Below, piece by piece: positions 16,884-24,832 of a DNA stretch of 46,324 nt (its first letter is position 1; the number at the start of each line of letters is the position of its first letter). Source of the stretch: an uncultured Bacillota bacterium (GTDB lineage Bacteria; Bacillota; Clostridia; Christensenellales; Borkfalkiaceae); the NCBI GenBank assembly GCA_949290895.1, contig CASETU010000168.1, positions 1 through 46,324 on the forward strand, read 5' to 3'. The position numbers and the translations under genes are program-made. The notes beneath the pieces are model-generated. The model ran no database searches. It saw only the letters and a program-made list of their open reading frames with translations, and was not told where the DNA came from.

Positions 16884-17762
16884 ATGGCAACCGCAAGAAG
16901 CTGTACCAAAAGCAGAGGGGACGTAGCCTTCGGCATAGTAAACGGATTTCTGCTGTTCTTGTTCGCGCTGTTTACCCTTATGCCCATAGTCAATATCCTC
17001 GCAACAAGCCTTTCCACCCATTCGCTGCCCGTCGTGTTCTGGCCGGCGAAGTGGGACGGGTTCGCTCTTTTAAGCGTACTCACCGAGCCGAAGTTTTATC
17101 AGGCGTTTTTGGTCAGTATCGTCGTCACGGTCTGCGGAACGATCGTCAGCGTGCTCTGCATGATGCTAGCCGCCTATCCGCTGTCGAAACGGGAATTGCC
17201 CCTCCGCCGTACCATCATGATATACTTTTTCATTTCGATGTTGTTTTCCGGCGGCATGGTGCCCAATTACATTCTCGTTTCCTCGCTCGGCCTGACCAAC
17301 ACGCTGTTCGCCATGATTTTGCCGAATGCCGTCATGGTGTTCCACCTCATCTTGATGAAGGCGTTTTTTGAAGGTATTCCTCCCGCGCTGGAGGAGTCCG
17401 CCCGCATCGACGGCGCGGGCAATTTGCGCATTCTTTTCAGTATCATCATGCCGATATCCATGTCGATGATCGTCACCGTATGTTTGTTTACTGCCGTGGT
17501 GTATTGGAACAACTACTTCAATGCGCTGATGTATATTTCGGCGTCGCATTCCGAACTGTATCCCTTGCCTTTTTATATCATCAACCTTTCGGATCAGTTC
17601 CGCGACCCCAACGCGCCTATCGTTATGGGCGATAAGTTCAAATACGAACAAAATATCATCGCCGCCACAATCATCTTGTCCATGCTCCCCATCTGCCTGA
17701 CTTATCCGTTCTTTTTGAAATACTTTACCAAAGGCGTGGTCGTCGGGGCGGTGAAGGGATGA
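16884..17762 (+). CDS. Sugar ABC importer permease, LplC/YtcP type (first system)
   Basis: A 292-residue second permease of the importer, with the EAA loop PALEESARIDGAGNLRILFSIIMP and the family-typical C-terminus YFTKGVVVGAVKG. The first membrane helix lies at ~17-38. AAAAGGAG precedes the ATG by about 11 nt, within the end of the preceding gene. Its last codons overlap the ROK kinase start by 4 bp (ATGA), a direct link between uptake and phosphorylation of the sugar. Confidence 0.93.
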   Translation: MATARSCTKSRGDVAFGIVNGFLLFLFALFTLMPIVNILATSLSTHSLPVVFWPAKWDGFALLSVLTEPKFYQAFLVSIVVTVCGTIVSVLCMMLAAYPLSKRELPLRRTIMIYFFISMLFSGGMVPNYILVSSLGLTNTLFAMILPNAVMVFHLILMKAFFEGIPPALEESARIDGAGNLRILFSIIMPISMSMIVTVCLFTAVVYWNNYFNALMYISASHSELYPLPFYIINLSDQFRDPNAPIVMGDKFKYEQNIIAATIILSMLPICLTYPFFLKYFTKGVVVGAVKG

Positions 17763-18607
17763 CGGAGCGCGTCATAGCCCTCGATATCGGGGGTACGTTC
17801 ATCAAAAGAGGCGTATTTATCGGAGGAAACCTCGTCGAAACGGCGAAATTTCCTACGCGGGCACAAAGTCTGCAAACGATTCAAAGCGCCGTCGCGCAGT
17901 CGGTGGAATGCTGGAAATACGGAAATATCGACGGGATCGCCGTTTCCAGCGCGGGGGATATTGACCCTTATCGCGGGCGTTGCGTTTACGCGACGGACAA
18001 TCTGAGAGGTTATTCGGGTTTCGATATCAAAAATTGGCTGGAAGAAAGATACGGCGTACGCGCTTCCGCTCTCAACGACGGGCATGCCGCCCTTCTGGGC
18101 GAGGCGTACCGCCGCAAACTCGATGTGCCCGCCGTCATGCTCACCCTCGGAACGGGGGTGGGCGGCGCGTATTTCGACGGTAAAGAAGTCGTGTTCGGCG
18201 AAGATTTTCGTTACGGGCGGTTCGGTCATCTCGTAATGCGTCCGAACGGCAAAACGTGTAACTGCGGACAGCGCGGCTGTATCGAGCAGTACGTCAGCGC
18301 GAGCGCGCTGAAAGAAAAGTGCGCCGCGGCGGGGACCGTTCCCGAAAAGGTGTTTTTCGGCGAAGACGCGCGTTCTCGCGCCGTTGCCGACGAATGGTTA
18401 AACGATTTGTGCGAGGCGATGGAAACCGTTTACCGCGCACAGAAATACGAACTCATGATTTTCGGCGGCGGCGTGTGCGGTTCCGCGCAGCGTTGGCTGC
18501 CGTTGTTAAGGCAAAAAACTTCCCGCCGCGCGGAAATAAGCGTACTGCTGAACACTGCGGGCATGGAAGGCGCTTATCGCTGGTGGTGCAAAAATGGAAA
18601 AAATTAA
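17759..18607 (+). CDS. ROK-family sugar kinase, probable N-acetylmannosamine kinase
   Basis: A 282-residue cytoplasmic ATP-dependent sugar kinase. Visible are the phosphate-binding DIGGTFIK (residues 9-16), LNDGHAALLGE with catalytic Asp107, LTLGTGVGG, and the ROK zinc signature with H157, C167, C169 and C174 (GHLVM then CNCGQRGC). The Glu that usually precedes the zinc His in ExGH is Arg154 (GRFGH); in ROK kinases that position contacts the sugar, so specificity may differ from glucokinase. ManNAc is favoured because nanE is in the same operon; glucose, mannose, fructose or GlcNAc kinase remain possible. It overlaps the permease by 4 bp and the flavoprotein gene by 14 bp. Confidence 0.85.
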   Translation: MTERVIALDIGGTFIKRGVFIGGNLVETAKFPTRAQSLQTIQSAVAQSVECWKYGNIDGIAVSSAGDIDPYRGRCVYATDNLRGYSGFDIKNWLEERYGVRASALNDGHAALLGEAYRRKLDVPAVMLTLGTGVGGAYFDGKEVVFGEDFRYGRFGHLVMRPNGKTCNCGQRGCIEQYVSASALKEKCAAAGTVPEKVFFGEDARSRAVADEWLNDLCEAMETVYRAQKYELMIFGGGVCGSAQRWLPLLRQKTSRRAEISVLLNTAGMEGAYRWWCKNGKN

Positions 18608-20129
18608 AGCTGACGTTATCGTGATCGGCGCCTCGCTCGGCGGAACGCTGGCGGCGTACGCCGCATGTACGGAGGGCATGCGTTGTGTCCTCACGGAAGA
18701 GACCGACTGGATCGGCGGACAGCTGACTTCGCAGGCGGTCCCTCCCGACGAACATAAATATATCGAAACGACGGGTTGCAGCGCTACGTATCACGCTTAC
18801 CGCGAAAAGGTGCGGGCGTGGTACAGAAATCACCCGTTTATCGCGGACGAGCTTAAGGAAAAAAAGTTTTTCTGCCCCGGCGGCTCCTCGGTGTCTCGTT
18901 TGGCGCACCCGCCGAAACTCGCGCTTTCCTTTCTGGAGGAAATGCTCAAGCCTTTTACAGACGCGGGATTGTTAAATATTTTGTATAACGTCAAAGCCGT
19001 TTCCTGCCACACCGACGGTGATTTTATCCGCAGTGTGACGGTGAAAGGAGAAAAGGGCGAATTTTTGCTGGAGGGGAAATACTTTCTCGACGGTACCGAC
19101 ACGGGCGAGCTCCTGCCGCTTTCCGGGACGGAATATGTCACTGGCGCGGAATCGCGCGGGGAAACGGGGGAGGCGCTCGCTCCCGAAAAGGGCGATCCCC
19201 TCGATATGCAGCCCGTTACGTACGTCGCTGCGTGCGATTGGGAAGACGGGACAGAGCGCGTTATCGAAAAGCCCTATGCGTATGAGTATTTCCGCAAAAT
19301 GCGTATGCCGTACGACGATTATCCCGTGCTCAGCATGTATGGGCCCGATTCTTCTACGGGGCGGGCAAAACGATTCGGTTTTTTCAACGGGGAAAAGGAC
19401 GAAAAGGGAAATCCGCTCTTCGGATTGTTCACCTATCGCAGGATTGTGTCGTCTCATCATTTCAAAGCGGGGTTTGCGCCGAAAGACGTTACGCTCATCA
19501 ACTGGCCGCAAAACGATTATTTTATGGATAACGTATTTGAATCGGCAAACGACGCGGAAAATCTCGAAATGTCCCGTCAGCTAACACTTAGCCTGATTTA
19601 CTGGTTGCAGACGGAAGGCGGTTATCGCGGGCTGGGGCTCAACAAGGAAGTACTGGGAACGGCGGACGGGCTGGCAAAACAGCCTTATATCCGTGAATCG
19701 CGGCGTATCCGTGCAAAGTATACCGTTACGGCGGAAAATATCATCGATAAGGGAGACCCTTCTCCCGCCGTATTGCCGCAAAGCGTGGGCGTGGGATTAT
19801 ATCATATCGATCTGCACATCACCACGCGGACGCATTCTTTCTTTTTCCGTCCCGCGCGTCCCTTTACCATACCGCTGGGCGCATTGATTCCCGTCCGCAT
19901 GAAAAATCTCCTTCCCGCTTGCAAGAACATCGGCACGACGCACCTCACCAACGGCTGTTTCCGCTTGCACCCCGTCGAATGGAACGTCGGCGAATCCGCA
20001 GGATATCTGGCGGCGTTTTGCGCACGGGAAAACTTGCTTCCTTTTGAGGTCTCGGAACGGAAAGAGAGCTTTTCACGTTACGAAGAACTGTTGCACGAAC
20101 GGGGTATTCAGACGCGTTGGGAGCTCTAA
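18594..20129 (+). CDS. FAD-dependent oxidoreductase (PF12831-like)
   Basis: A 511-residue flavoprotein. The N-terminal FAD-binding Rossmann fold reads VIVIGASLGG (G12, G16, G17) with acidic E35 after the second strand and IGGQLTSQ, the family's conserved GGQLT-type turn. A second block LDGTDTGELLPLSG is typical of PF12831, and the C-terminal NVGESAGYLAAF closes the FAD fold. No signal peptide, so cytoplasmic. The family has few characterised members; the substrate could be the imported sugar or a sugar acid. It is the last gene of the long operon, overlapping the ROK kinase by 14 bp. No clear terminator follows, but a new promoter starts 26 bp downstream. Confidence 0.85.
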   Translation: MEKIKADVIVIGASLGGTLAAYAACTEGMRCVLTEETDWIGGQLTSQAVPPDEHKYIETTGCSATYHAYREKVRAWYRNHPFIADELKEKKFFCPGGSSVSRLAHPPKLALSFLEEMLKPFTDAGLLNILYNVKAVSCHTDGDFIRSVTVKGEKGEFLLEGKYFLDGTDTGELLPLSGTEYVTGAESRGETGEALAPEKGDPLDMQPVTYVAACDWEDGTERVIEKPYAYEYFRKMRMPYDDYPVLSMYGPDSSTGRAKRFGFFNGEKDEKGNPLFGLFTYRRIVSSHHFKAGFAPKDVTLINWPQNDYFMDNVFESANDAENLEMSRQLTLSLIYWLQTEGGYRGLGLNKEVLGTADGLAKQPYIRESRRIRAKYTVTAENIIDKGDPSPAVLPQSVGVGLYHIDLHITTRTHSFFFRPARPFTIPLGALIPVRMKNLLPACKNIGTTHLTNGCFRLHPVEWNVGESAGYLAAFCARENLLPFEVSERKESFSRYEELLHERGIQTRWEL

Positions 20130-20155
20130 AATGAAAAAAATTTTCACCGATTCTT

Positions 20156-20184
20156 TTGATTTTCGTAAAGAAGTATGTTATAAT
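20156..20184 (+). promoter_or_regulatory. Promoter of the rpiR-like/mannosidase unit
   Basis: TTGATT (20156-20161), 17-bp spacer, TATAAT (20179-20184) with an upstream TG making an extended -10. An imperfect inverted repeat TTGAAAAAT-TACGG-ATTTTTACAA (20189-20212) covers the start of the transcript and is a candidate operator. Confidence 0.8.
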
Positions 20185-20222
20185 GCAGTTGAAAAATTAC
20201 GGATTTTTACAAAGGAGACGGT

Positions 20223-21041
20223 ATGATAGGAAAAGTATTTGACCGCATCCAGTCGGTGCGGCCCGTCGCTACCAAAACGGAAAAAAAACTCATAGATCAT
20301 ATTTGCAGGATCGATAAAAAGGATTTGATTTACCTCTCCATCACCGACCTTGCGGATATGCTCGGCGTGGCGGAGGCCACGATACTGCGGTTCTGCCGAA
20401 AGCTGGAATTCAAAGGTTTTCAGGACTTTAAGCTGCACCTCAGCCAGGATATCGTATCGGAAAACGAAGATGTTCAAGGTATTCCGCAAAGCATTGCCGA
20501 ACAGATGATCGGCGCCATCAAGGAAACTTGCGAGCAGATCGATTATCAGAAATGTCTGGAAGTCGCCGATCTCATCATCGGCGCGCGGAAGGCGTGCGTC
20601 TTTGCGGTGGGCAATTCCACCATCGCCACGCACGAGGCAAAAAACCGATTGATGAAAGCGGGCATCAATTTGGAAGATTCCTGCGACGTGCACAATCAGG
20701 CGATCATTACTGCAAATTTAGGCAAAGAGGATCTGCTCATTTTAGTCAGCGTGAGCGGGAGCACGAAGGATATCATACATCTTGCCGAGATCGGCAAGGA
20801 AAACGGCACGCCTATCGTGGTCATCACGAACTATTCCAAATCGCCTCTCGCAAAATTTGCCGATTACGTTTTGCTTTCCTGTCGAAAGGAGGCGGCGTAC
20901 GAAGGCGGTTCGCTGGCGACGGTAGTCGCGCAGTCTTATATCATCGACGTGCTTTGCACCGCGGTGTTCGAGCGGATCGGCAGCGAGGCAAAGCGCAAAT
21001 CCATCAAGGCGAGCAACGCCGTTTCGGATAAATCTGTATAG
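20223..21041 (+). CDS. MurR/RpiR-family transcriptional regulator
   Basis: A 272-residue regulator. The N-terminal ~80 residues form the RpiR helix-turn-helix (ITDLADMLGVAEATILRFCRKLEFKGFQDFK). The C-terminal SIS domain (about 110-245) carries VFAVGNSTIATHEAKNRL and LVSVSGSTKDI, the phosphosugar-binding loops. Such proteins sense sugar phosphates, so ManNAc-6-P or a mannose phosphate made by this locus is a sensible ligand. AAAGGAGA precedes the ATG. It is co-transcribed with the alpha-mannosidase 12 bp downstream and probably controls that gene, itself and perhaps the nanE operon. Family is firm; ligand and targets are inference. Confidence 0.92.
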   Translation: MIGKVFDRIQSVRPVATKTEKKLIDHICRIDKKDLIYLSITDLADMLGVAEATILRFCRKLEFKGFQDFKLHLSQDIVSENEDVQGIPQSIAEQMIGAIKETCEQIDYQKCLEVADLIIGARKACVFAVGNSTIATHEAKNRLMKAGINLEDSCDVHNQAIITANLGKEDLLILVSVSGSTKDIIHLAEIGKENGTPIVVITNYSKSPLAKFADYVLLSCRKEAAYEGGSLATVVAQSYIIDVLCTAVFERIGSEAKRKSIKASNAVSDKSV

Positions 21042-21053
21042 GATAATTTTATT

Positions 21054-23984
21054 ATGTATAATTTAAAACAATTGGAACGACTGGCTTCCAAGATAGAACG
21101 GCTGGCGGACGTTTACGAGCCTTTCGTCGTTTTATCGCGCACTCCGCTTTCCGTGAAACTTCTTTCCGACGGCGAAGAAATTCCCGTTTCGGAAGGCTTT
21201 ACATGGGGCGGAGATTTTGTTTACGCGAATTTTCTCTGCAAACTTCCCGATTTGCCCCGCCCGCTGTGGCTGGAATGCGATACCGACGGAGTGGAGCACC
21301 TTATTTTTGCTGACGGCAAACCCCTTGACATGACCGACTGGGCGCGGAATATCGGCACGCCCTCGGAAAGATTGCACCGCTTCGTGGACCTTTGCGATGT
21401 GCCCGACGGCGCCGCGCTTTGTATCGAGGCGTATGCGGGACACACGATGTACGGCACCATGCCGTACGACGGTAAAACGACTTTCGGTTGGTCGGGGTAT
21501 CGCGAAAAATGCGTGTTTCACGGCATTTACGCCGTGGAACCGGATATCGACTTGCATGAATTTCTCTTAAAACTGCGCTTGCTGCTCTCTTATTATCGCA
21601 GCGGGGAAAGTCCGTGGCGCAAGGGCGAGGAATTCCGCGCATTTGAAGAACTGTTCCGCGTTTTGTCGCTTTTGCCGCAGCGTCCGCAAAGGGAATCCGT
21701 CGTTAAAGCTGCGGCGCTGCTCGATCGGTTTTTCGCCGCGAAAGCGCCCCGTCCGCAAAGTCCGTACGTGGGACTCATAGGGCACAGTCATCTCGATACG
21801 GCGTGGCTTTGGCCGGTGGAAGAAACGAAACACAAGGCTGTGCGCACTGCGGTCAACGCGGTGCGATTGTTAGAAAAATATCCGCGTTATACCTTTATCA
21901 TGTCCAGCGTGCTCTATATGGATTGGATACGCAAGGGGTATCCCGACCTTTTTGACCGTATCAAGGCTTGCGTGAAGGCGGGCAAGTTTGAACCGAACGG
22001 CGCTGCGTGGGTGGAGTGCGATTGCAACCTTACGGGCGGCGAGGCGCTTATCCGCCAGTTTACGCGCGGGCAGAAATTCCTCAAAGAGCATTTCGATTAC
22101 ACCGCGGACACTTTTTGGCTGCCCGATACGTTCGGTTACAGCGGTGCTCTGCCGCAGATCATGCGCGGGTGCGGCGTGAAGTATTTTTTAACGACCAAGC
22201 TCAGCTGGAACGATACCAACCGCTTTCCCTATGATTCTTTTCGTTGGAGAGGGATAGACAGAACGGAAGTTACCGCGCATTTCAACACGACGCATACGCC
22301 CGCGGACCCGCGCACGGTGTACTCGCGGTTGGATAACGCGATGAACAAACACCTTTGCGACTGTGCGCTCATAGCGTACGGTTACGGCGACGGGGGCGGG
22401 GGGCCCGACGAAAACATGGTGCGCACCGCGCTTGACACGGAAGATACTTTCCGCGACGCGCGGGTAGAGCACACCACCGTCAGCGCGTTCATGAAAAAAC
22501 TCGCGTCGCGCGATTTGCCGGTATATGCGGGGGAATTGTATCTCGAATTGCACCGCGGCACGCTTACCATGCACCACGATATCAAGCGAAATAACCGCAA
22601 ACTGGAAATTGCGCTGCACGACGCGGAATTTATCTCCGCCGTTTCCGACGGCGGGCCGTCGGGTGAAAAAATGCAAAAGTGGTGGGACGTACTGCTCCTC
22701 AATCAGTTTCACGACATTTTGCCCGGCACGTGCATTGCAAAGGTCAACGACATTGCGAAAAGCGAAGTTTCCCAAGCGCTCAAAGAATGCGAATCGTACG
22801 TTCGTCCCGCCGCACAGCCGTACGTCAACACCCTTTCCTTTTTCAGGGAAGAAACGCTGGAAACGGAAGACGGCGAGCAGGAATATACCGACTTTGACGG
22901 AAAACCGCACCGCGTCGGCAGGTTTGCTTTCGCCGCTTTTGCGGAGGGAAAGCGGACGGCGGGATATGCGAAGAGCCCTTTTTCCTATAAGAACGGCGTG
23001 TTGAAAACGCCTTTCGGCAAGGCGAAGATACAAGACGGACGCATCGTTTCCTATGTTTGCGGCGGCAGGGAAGTTGCGGGAGGCTTGCTCAACGATTTGC
23101 GTATCTGCGAAGACGTCCCGCGTCTTTGGGACAACTGGGACGTGGACGCCGACCTTCCCATGATCGAAAAGAAAGTGCGTTGCGTATCGCAAGAAGTCGT
23201 TTCCGACGGACCGCACGCTTTCCGTATCCGTTGCGAATATCGTTTCGGGGAATCGTCGAGTATGGTCACGGACATCGTGTTCGACGCGTACTCTTCTCTC
23301 GTTACCTTTGAAAACAAGCTGGATTGGCAGGAAGATCATGCTCTTTTGCGGACGTATTTTGAAACCGACGTGTTTTCCCCGACGGTGAAAAACGAAATTC
23401 AGTTCGGCTGGCTGGAGCGTCCCACCACGCGCAACACGGGGGAGGAGCAGGCGAAATTTGAAGTCTGCAATCATAAGTGGAGCGATCTTTCCGAAACGAA
23501 TTTCGGTGTGGCTTTATTAAACGACTGTAAATACGGTTGCGGTTGCAAGGATAAAACGATGCACTTAACGCTTTGTAAAGGCGGCACGCATCCCGATGAA
23601 CGGGGCGATCATGGTGTAAAATATTTTTCCTACGGCATTTTGCCGCACGAAGGCGGTTTCGGCGCAAAAGCCGTGGTTCAGCCCGCTTATCGTTTTAATT
23701 ATGTGCCCGCGCGGCGGACGGGGTGTCATTCTCCCGTCGCAGCAGTCGATCGGGACGGCATCGTTATAGAAACGATGACGAAAACAGAAAGCGGGATTGT
23801 TTTGCGCCTTTACGAGTGCGAGCGTTCCGCCGCGGCATGTGAAATTTCGCTTGCCGAAAATTACGGCGTTTATGAATGCGATATGATGGAAAACATCGTA
23901 AAAAAGTACGGAAAAAAGAACGCCGTAAAACTAACGTTTCGTCCTTTCGAGATAAAAACTCTGCTTTTACGCAAGGAAAATTGA
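21054..23984 (+). CDS. GH38 alpha-mannosidase
   Basis: A 976-residue glycoside hydrolase family 38 enzyme that releases alpha-linked mannose. The N-terminal ~230 residues are the family's beta-rich leading domain. The catalytic barrel shows HSHLDTAW with zinc ligands H246 (or H244) and D248, LPDTFGYS with nucleophile D358, and NQFHDILPGT with H553. The C-terminal half is the usual large beta-sandwich. No signal peptide is present, so it should act on oligosaccharides already imported. Only a weak AGGATAA precedes the ATG, so coupling to the regulator gene is likely. Length is typical for bacterial GH38. A terminator follows. High- or complex-type N-glycan fragments or other alpha-mannosides are possible substrates. 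Confidence 0.95.
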   Translation: MYNLKQLERLASKIERLADVYEPFVVLSRTPLSVKLLSDGEEIPVSEGFTWGGDFVYANFLCKLPDLPRPLWLECDTDGVEHLIFADGKPLDMTDWARNIGTPSERLHRFVDLCDVPDGAALCIEAYAGHTMYGTMPYDGKTTFGWSGYREKCVFHGIYAVEPDIDLHEFLLKLRLLLSYYRSGESPWRKGEEFRAFEELFRVLSLLPQRPQRESVVKAAALLDRFFAAKAPRPQSPYVGLIGHSHLDTAWLWPVEETKHKAVRTAVNAVRLLEKYPRYTFIMSSVLYMDWIRKGYPDLFDRIKACVKAGKFEPNGAAWVECDCNLTGGEALIRQFTRGQKFLKEHFDYTADTFWLPDTFGYSGALPQIMRGCGVKYFLTTKLSWNDTNRFPYDSFRWRGIDRTEVTAHFNTTHTPADPRTVYSRLDNAMNKHLCDCALIAYGYGDGGGGPDENMVRTALDTEDTFRDARVEHTTVSAFMKKLASRDLPVYAGELYLELHRGTLTMHHDIKRNNRKLEIALHDAEFISAVSDGGPSGEKMQKWWDVLLLNQFHDILPGTCIAKVNDIAKSEVSQALKECESYVRPAAQPYVNTLSFFREETLETEDGEQEYTDFDGKPHRVGRFAFAAFAEGKRTAGYAKSPFSYKNGVLKTPFGKAKIQDGRIVSYVCGGREVAGGLLNDLRICEDVPRLWDNWDVDADLPMIEKKVRCVSQEVVSDGPHAFRIRCEYRFGESSSMVTDIVFDAYSSLVTFENKLDWQEDHALLRTYFETDVFSPTVKNEIQFGWLERPTTRNTGEEQAKFEVCNHKWSDLSETNFGVALLNDCKYGCGCKDKTMHLTLCKGGTHPDERGDHGVKYFSYGILPHEGGFGAKAVVQPAYRFNYVPARRTGCHSPVAAVDRDGIVIETMTKTESGIVLRLYECERSAAACEISLAENYGVYECDMMENIVKKYGKKNAVKLTFRPFEIKTLLLRKEN

Positions 23985-24023
23985 AAAAGCAATTTTAAAG
24001 ATTTTAAAATATGATTTTTTGAT

Positions 24024-24062
24024 AAACCCGGGCACGGCCGAAAACCGTCGTCCGGGTTTTTT
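24024..24062 (+). terminator. Terminator after the alpha-mannosidase gene
   Basis: AAACCCGG (24024-24031) pairs with CCGGGTTT (24052-24059), with an inner ACGG/CCGT stem, followed by T residues. Bases 24063-24221 are A/T-rich and show no supported gene. Confidence 0.85.
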
Positions 24063-24221
24063 GTAAATCAAAATTTGTGGGGGAGCTTTGCGTTTTCAAT
24101 GAATATGTTTTTGAAAAACACAATCGTAAAATATACCGCGGAATAGTTGGTATAAAAGATTGCTTGAGTGTTCGATAAAATGTTTTTTTACGGATTTTAA
24201 ATTTGCATGAAGCAATATTTG

Positions 24222-24250
24222 TTGACAAAGCATAAAGAAAAACATATAAT
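24222..24250 (+). promoter_or_regulatory. Consensus promoter of the marR gene
   Basis: Exact TTGACA (24222-24227), 17-bp spacer, exact TATAAT (24245-24250). The operator below overlaps the -10 box. Confidence 0.92.
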
Positions 24251-24268
24251 AGGTAATAAGTTACTTGT
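24249..24268 (+). promoter_or_regulatory. MarR operator, copy 1 (before marR)
   Basis: ATAGGTAATAAGTTACTTGT, centred on the imperfect palindrome GTAATAAGTTAC (24253-24264). It matches the site before the MATE gene at 18 of 20 positions when that site is read on the opposite strand. Its place over the -10 and start point suggests autorepression. Confidence 0.75.
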
Positions 24269-24290
24269 TTGTGTGTTAAGGAGATATTAG

Positions 24291-24731
24291 ATGTCGGAAA
24301 AAATGCCGTTCGGGTTAAAAATAGCAATCATTAACCGTGCTTTTCGTAAAAGGTTGGATGAAAAAGCCGCGTCGATGGGGTTGACTTCGGTTCAGCTTCG
24401 CGTACTCGGATCCGTTAGCCGACTCGAGGAGGCGGGGCAAGCGGAAATTCATCAGAACGATTTGGAAAAAATAGAGCGCGTCACGCATCCCGCGATGACG
24501 ATGCTTATTCAAAAATTAGAGCGAAAGGGGTTTATAAAATGTCTTCCCGGAACGACGGACCGCCGATATAAAAAAATCGTCAGCACGGAAAAATCGCATG
24601 GGATCCATAAAATGATAATAGAGCAGGACAGGGAGGTTTTTTCGGAAGTGTGCGCTTTGCTAACCGACGAAGAAAAAAGAGAACTGCTTCGCCTGACGGA
24701 ATTGATTTTAAAAAATGTCGACGCGGACTAA
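24291..24731 (+). CDS. MarR-family transcriptional regulator
   Basis: A 146-residue winged-helix repressor-type protein. The N-terminal helix is followed by the winged helix at ~30-100 (LTSVQLRVLGSV, VTHPAMTMLIQKLERKGFI, and the wing GTTDRRYKKIVST). Such dimers bind short palindromes and release DNA when they bind small aromatic or drug-like molecules. AAGGAGAT precedes the ATG. The same 20-bp operator is present before this gene and before the MATE exporter downstream, so it very likely controls both. Inducer unknown. Confidence 0.92.
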   Translation: MSEKMPFGLKIAIINRAFRKRLDEKAASMGLTSVQLRVLGSVSRLEEAGQAEIHQNDLEKIERVTHPAMTMLIQKLERKGFIKCLPGTTDRRYKKIVSTEKSHGIHKMIIEQDREVFSEVCALLTDEEKRELLRLTELILKNVDAD

Positions 24732-24758
24732 TTTTTCACGTTTAAATACATATATCGT

Positions 24759-24791
24759 GGCGGAAGGCGCTCTTCTTCTGCCTTCTTTTTT
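24759..24791 (+). terminator. Terminator between marR and the MATE operon
   Basis: GGCGGAAG (24759-24766) pairs with CTTCTGCC (24775-24782, one G.T), 8-nt loop, followed by TTCTTTTTTT. An alternative GAAGGC/GCCTTC pairing also exists. It implies that the MATE operon has its own promoter. Confidence 0.7.
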
Positions 24792-24797
24792 GCATAA

Positions 24798-24817
24798 ATA
24801 AGTAACATATTACCTAT
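24798..24817 (+). promoter_or_regulatory. MarR operator, copy 2 (before the MATE gene)
   Basis: ATAAGTAACATATTACCTAT; its reverse complement matches copy 1 at 18 of 20 bases, around GTAACATATTAC (24802-24813). It lies 15 bp before the MATE start codon, over the likely promoter. The promoter boxes themselves are not clear. Confidence 0.75.
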
Positions 24818-24832
24818 AAAGGAGTTAAGAGA

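Noticed and set aside
22188-23474. Long open frame on the - strand (428 codons)
   Set aside because: Antisense to the GH38 gene whose catalytic motifs are all in the + frame.
6713-23984. Classical sialic acid (nan) catabolic operon
   Set aside because: NanE is clear and a NanK-like kinase is likely, but no neuraminate lyase, sialidase or sialate transporter signature was found in the window.
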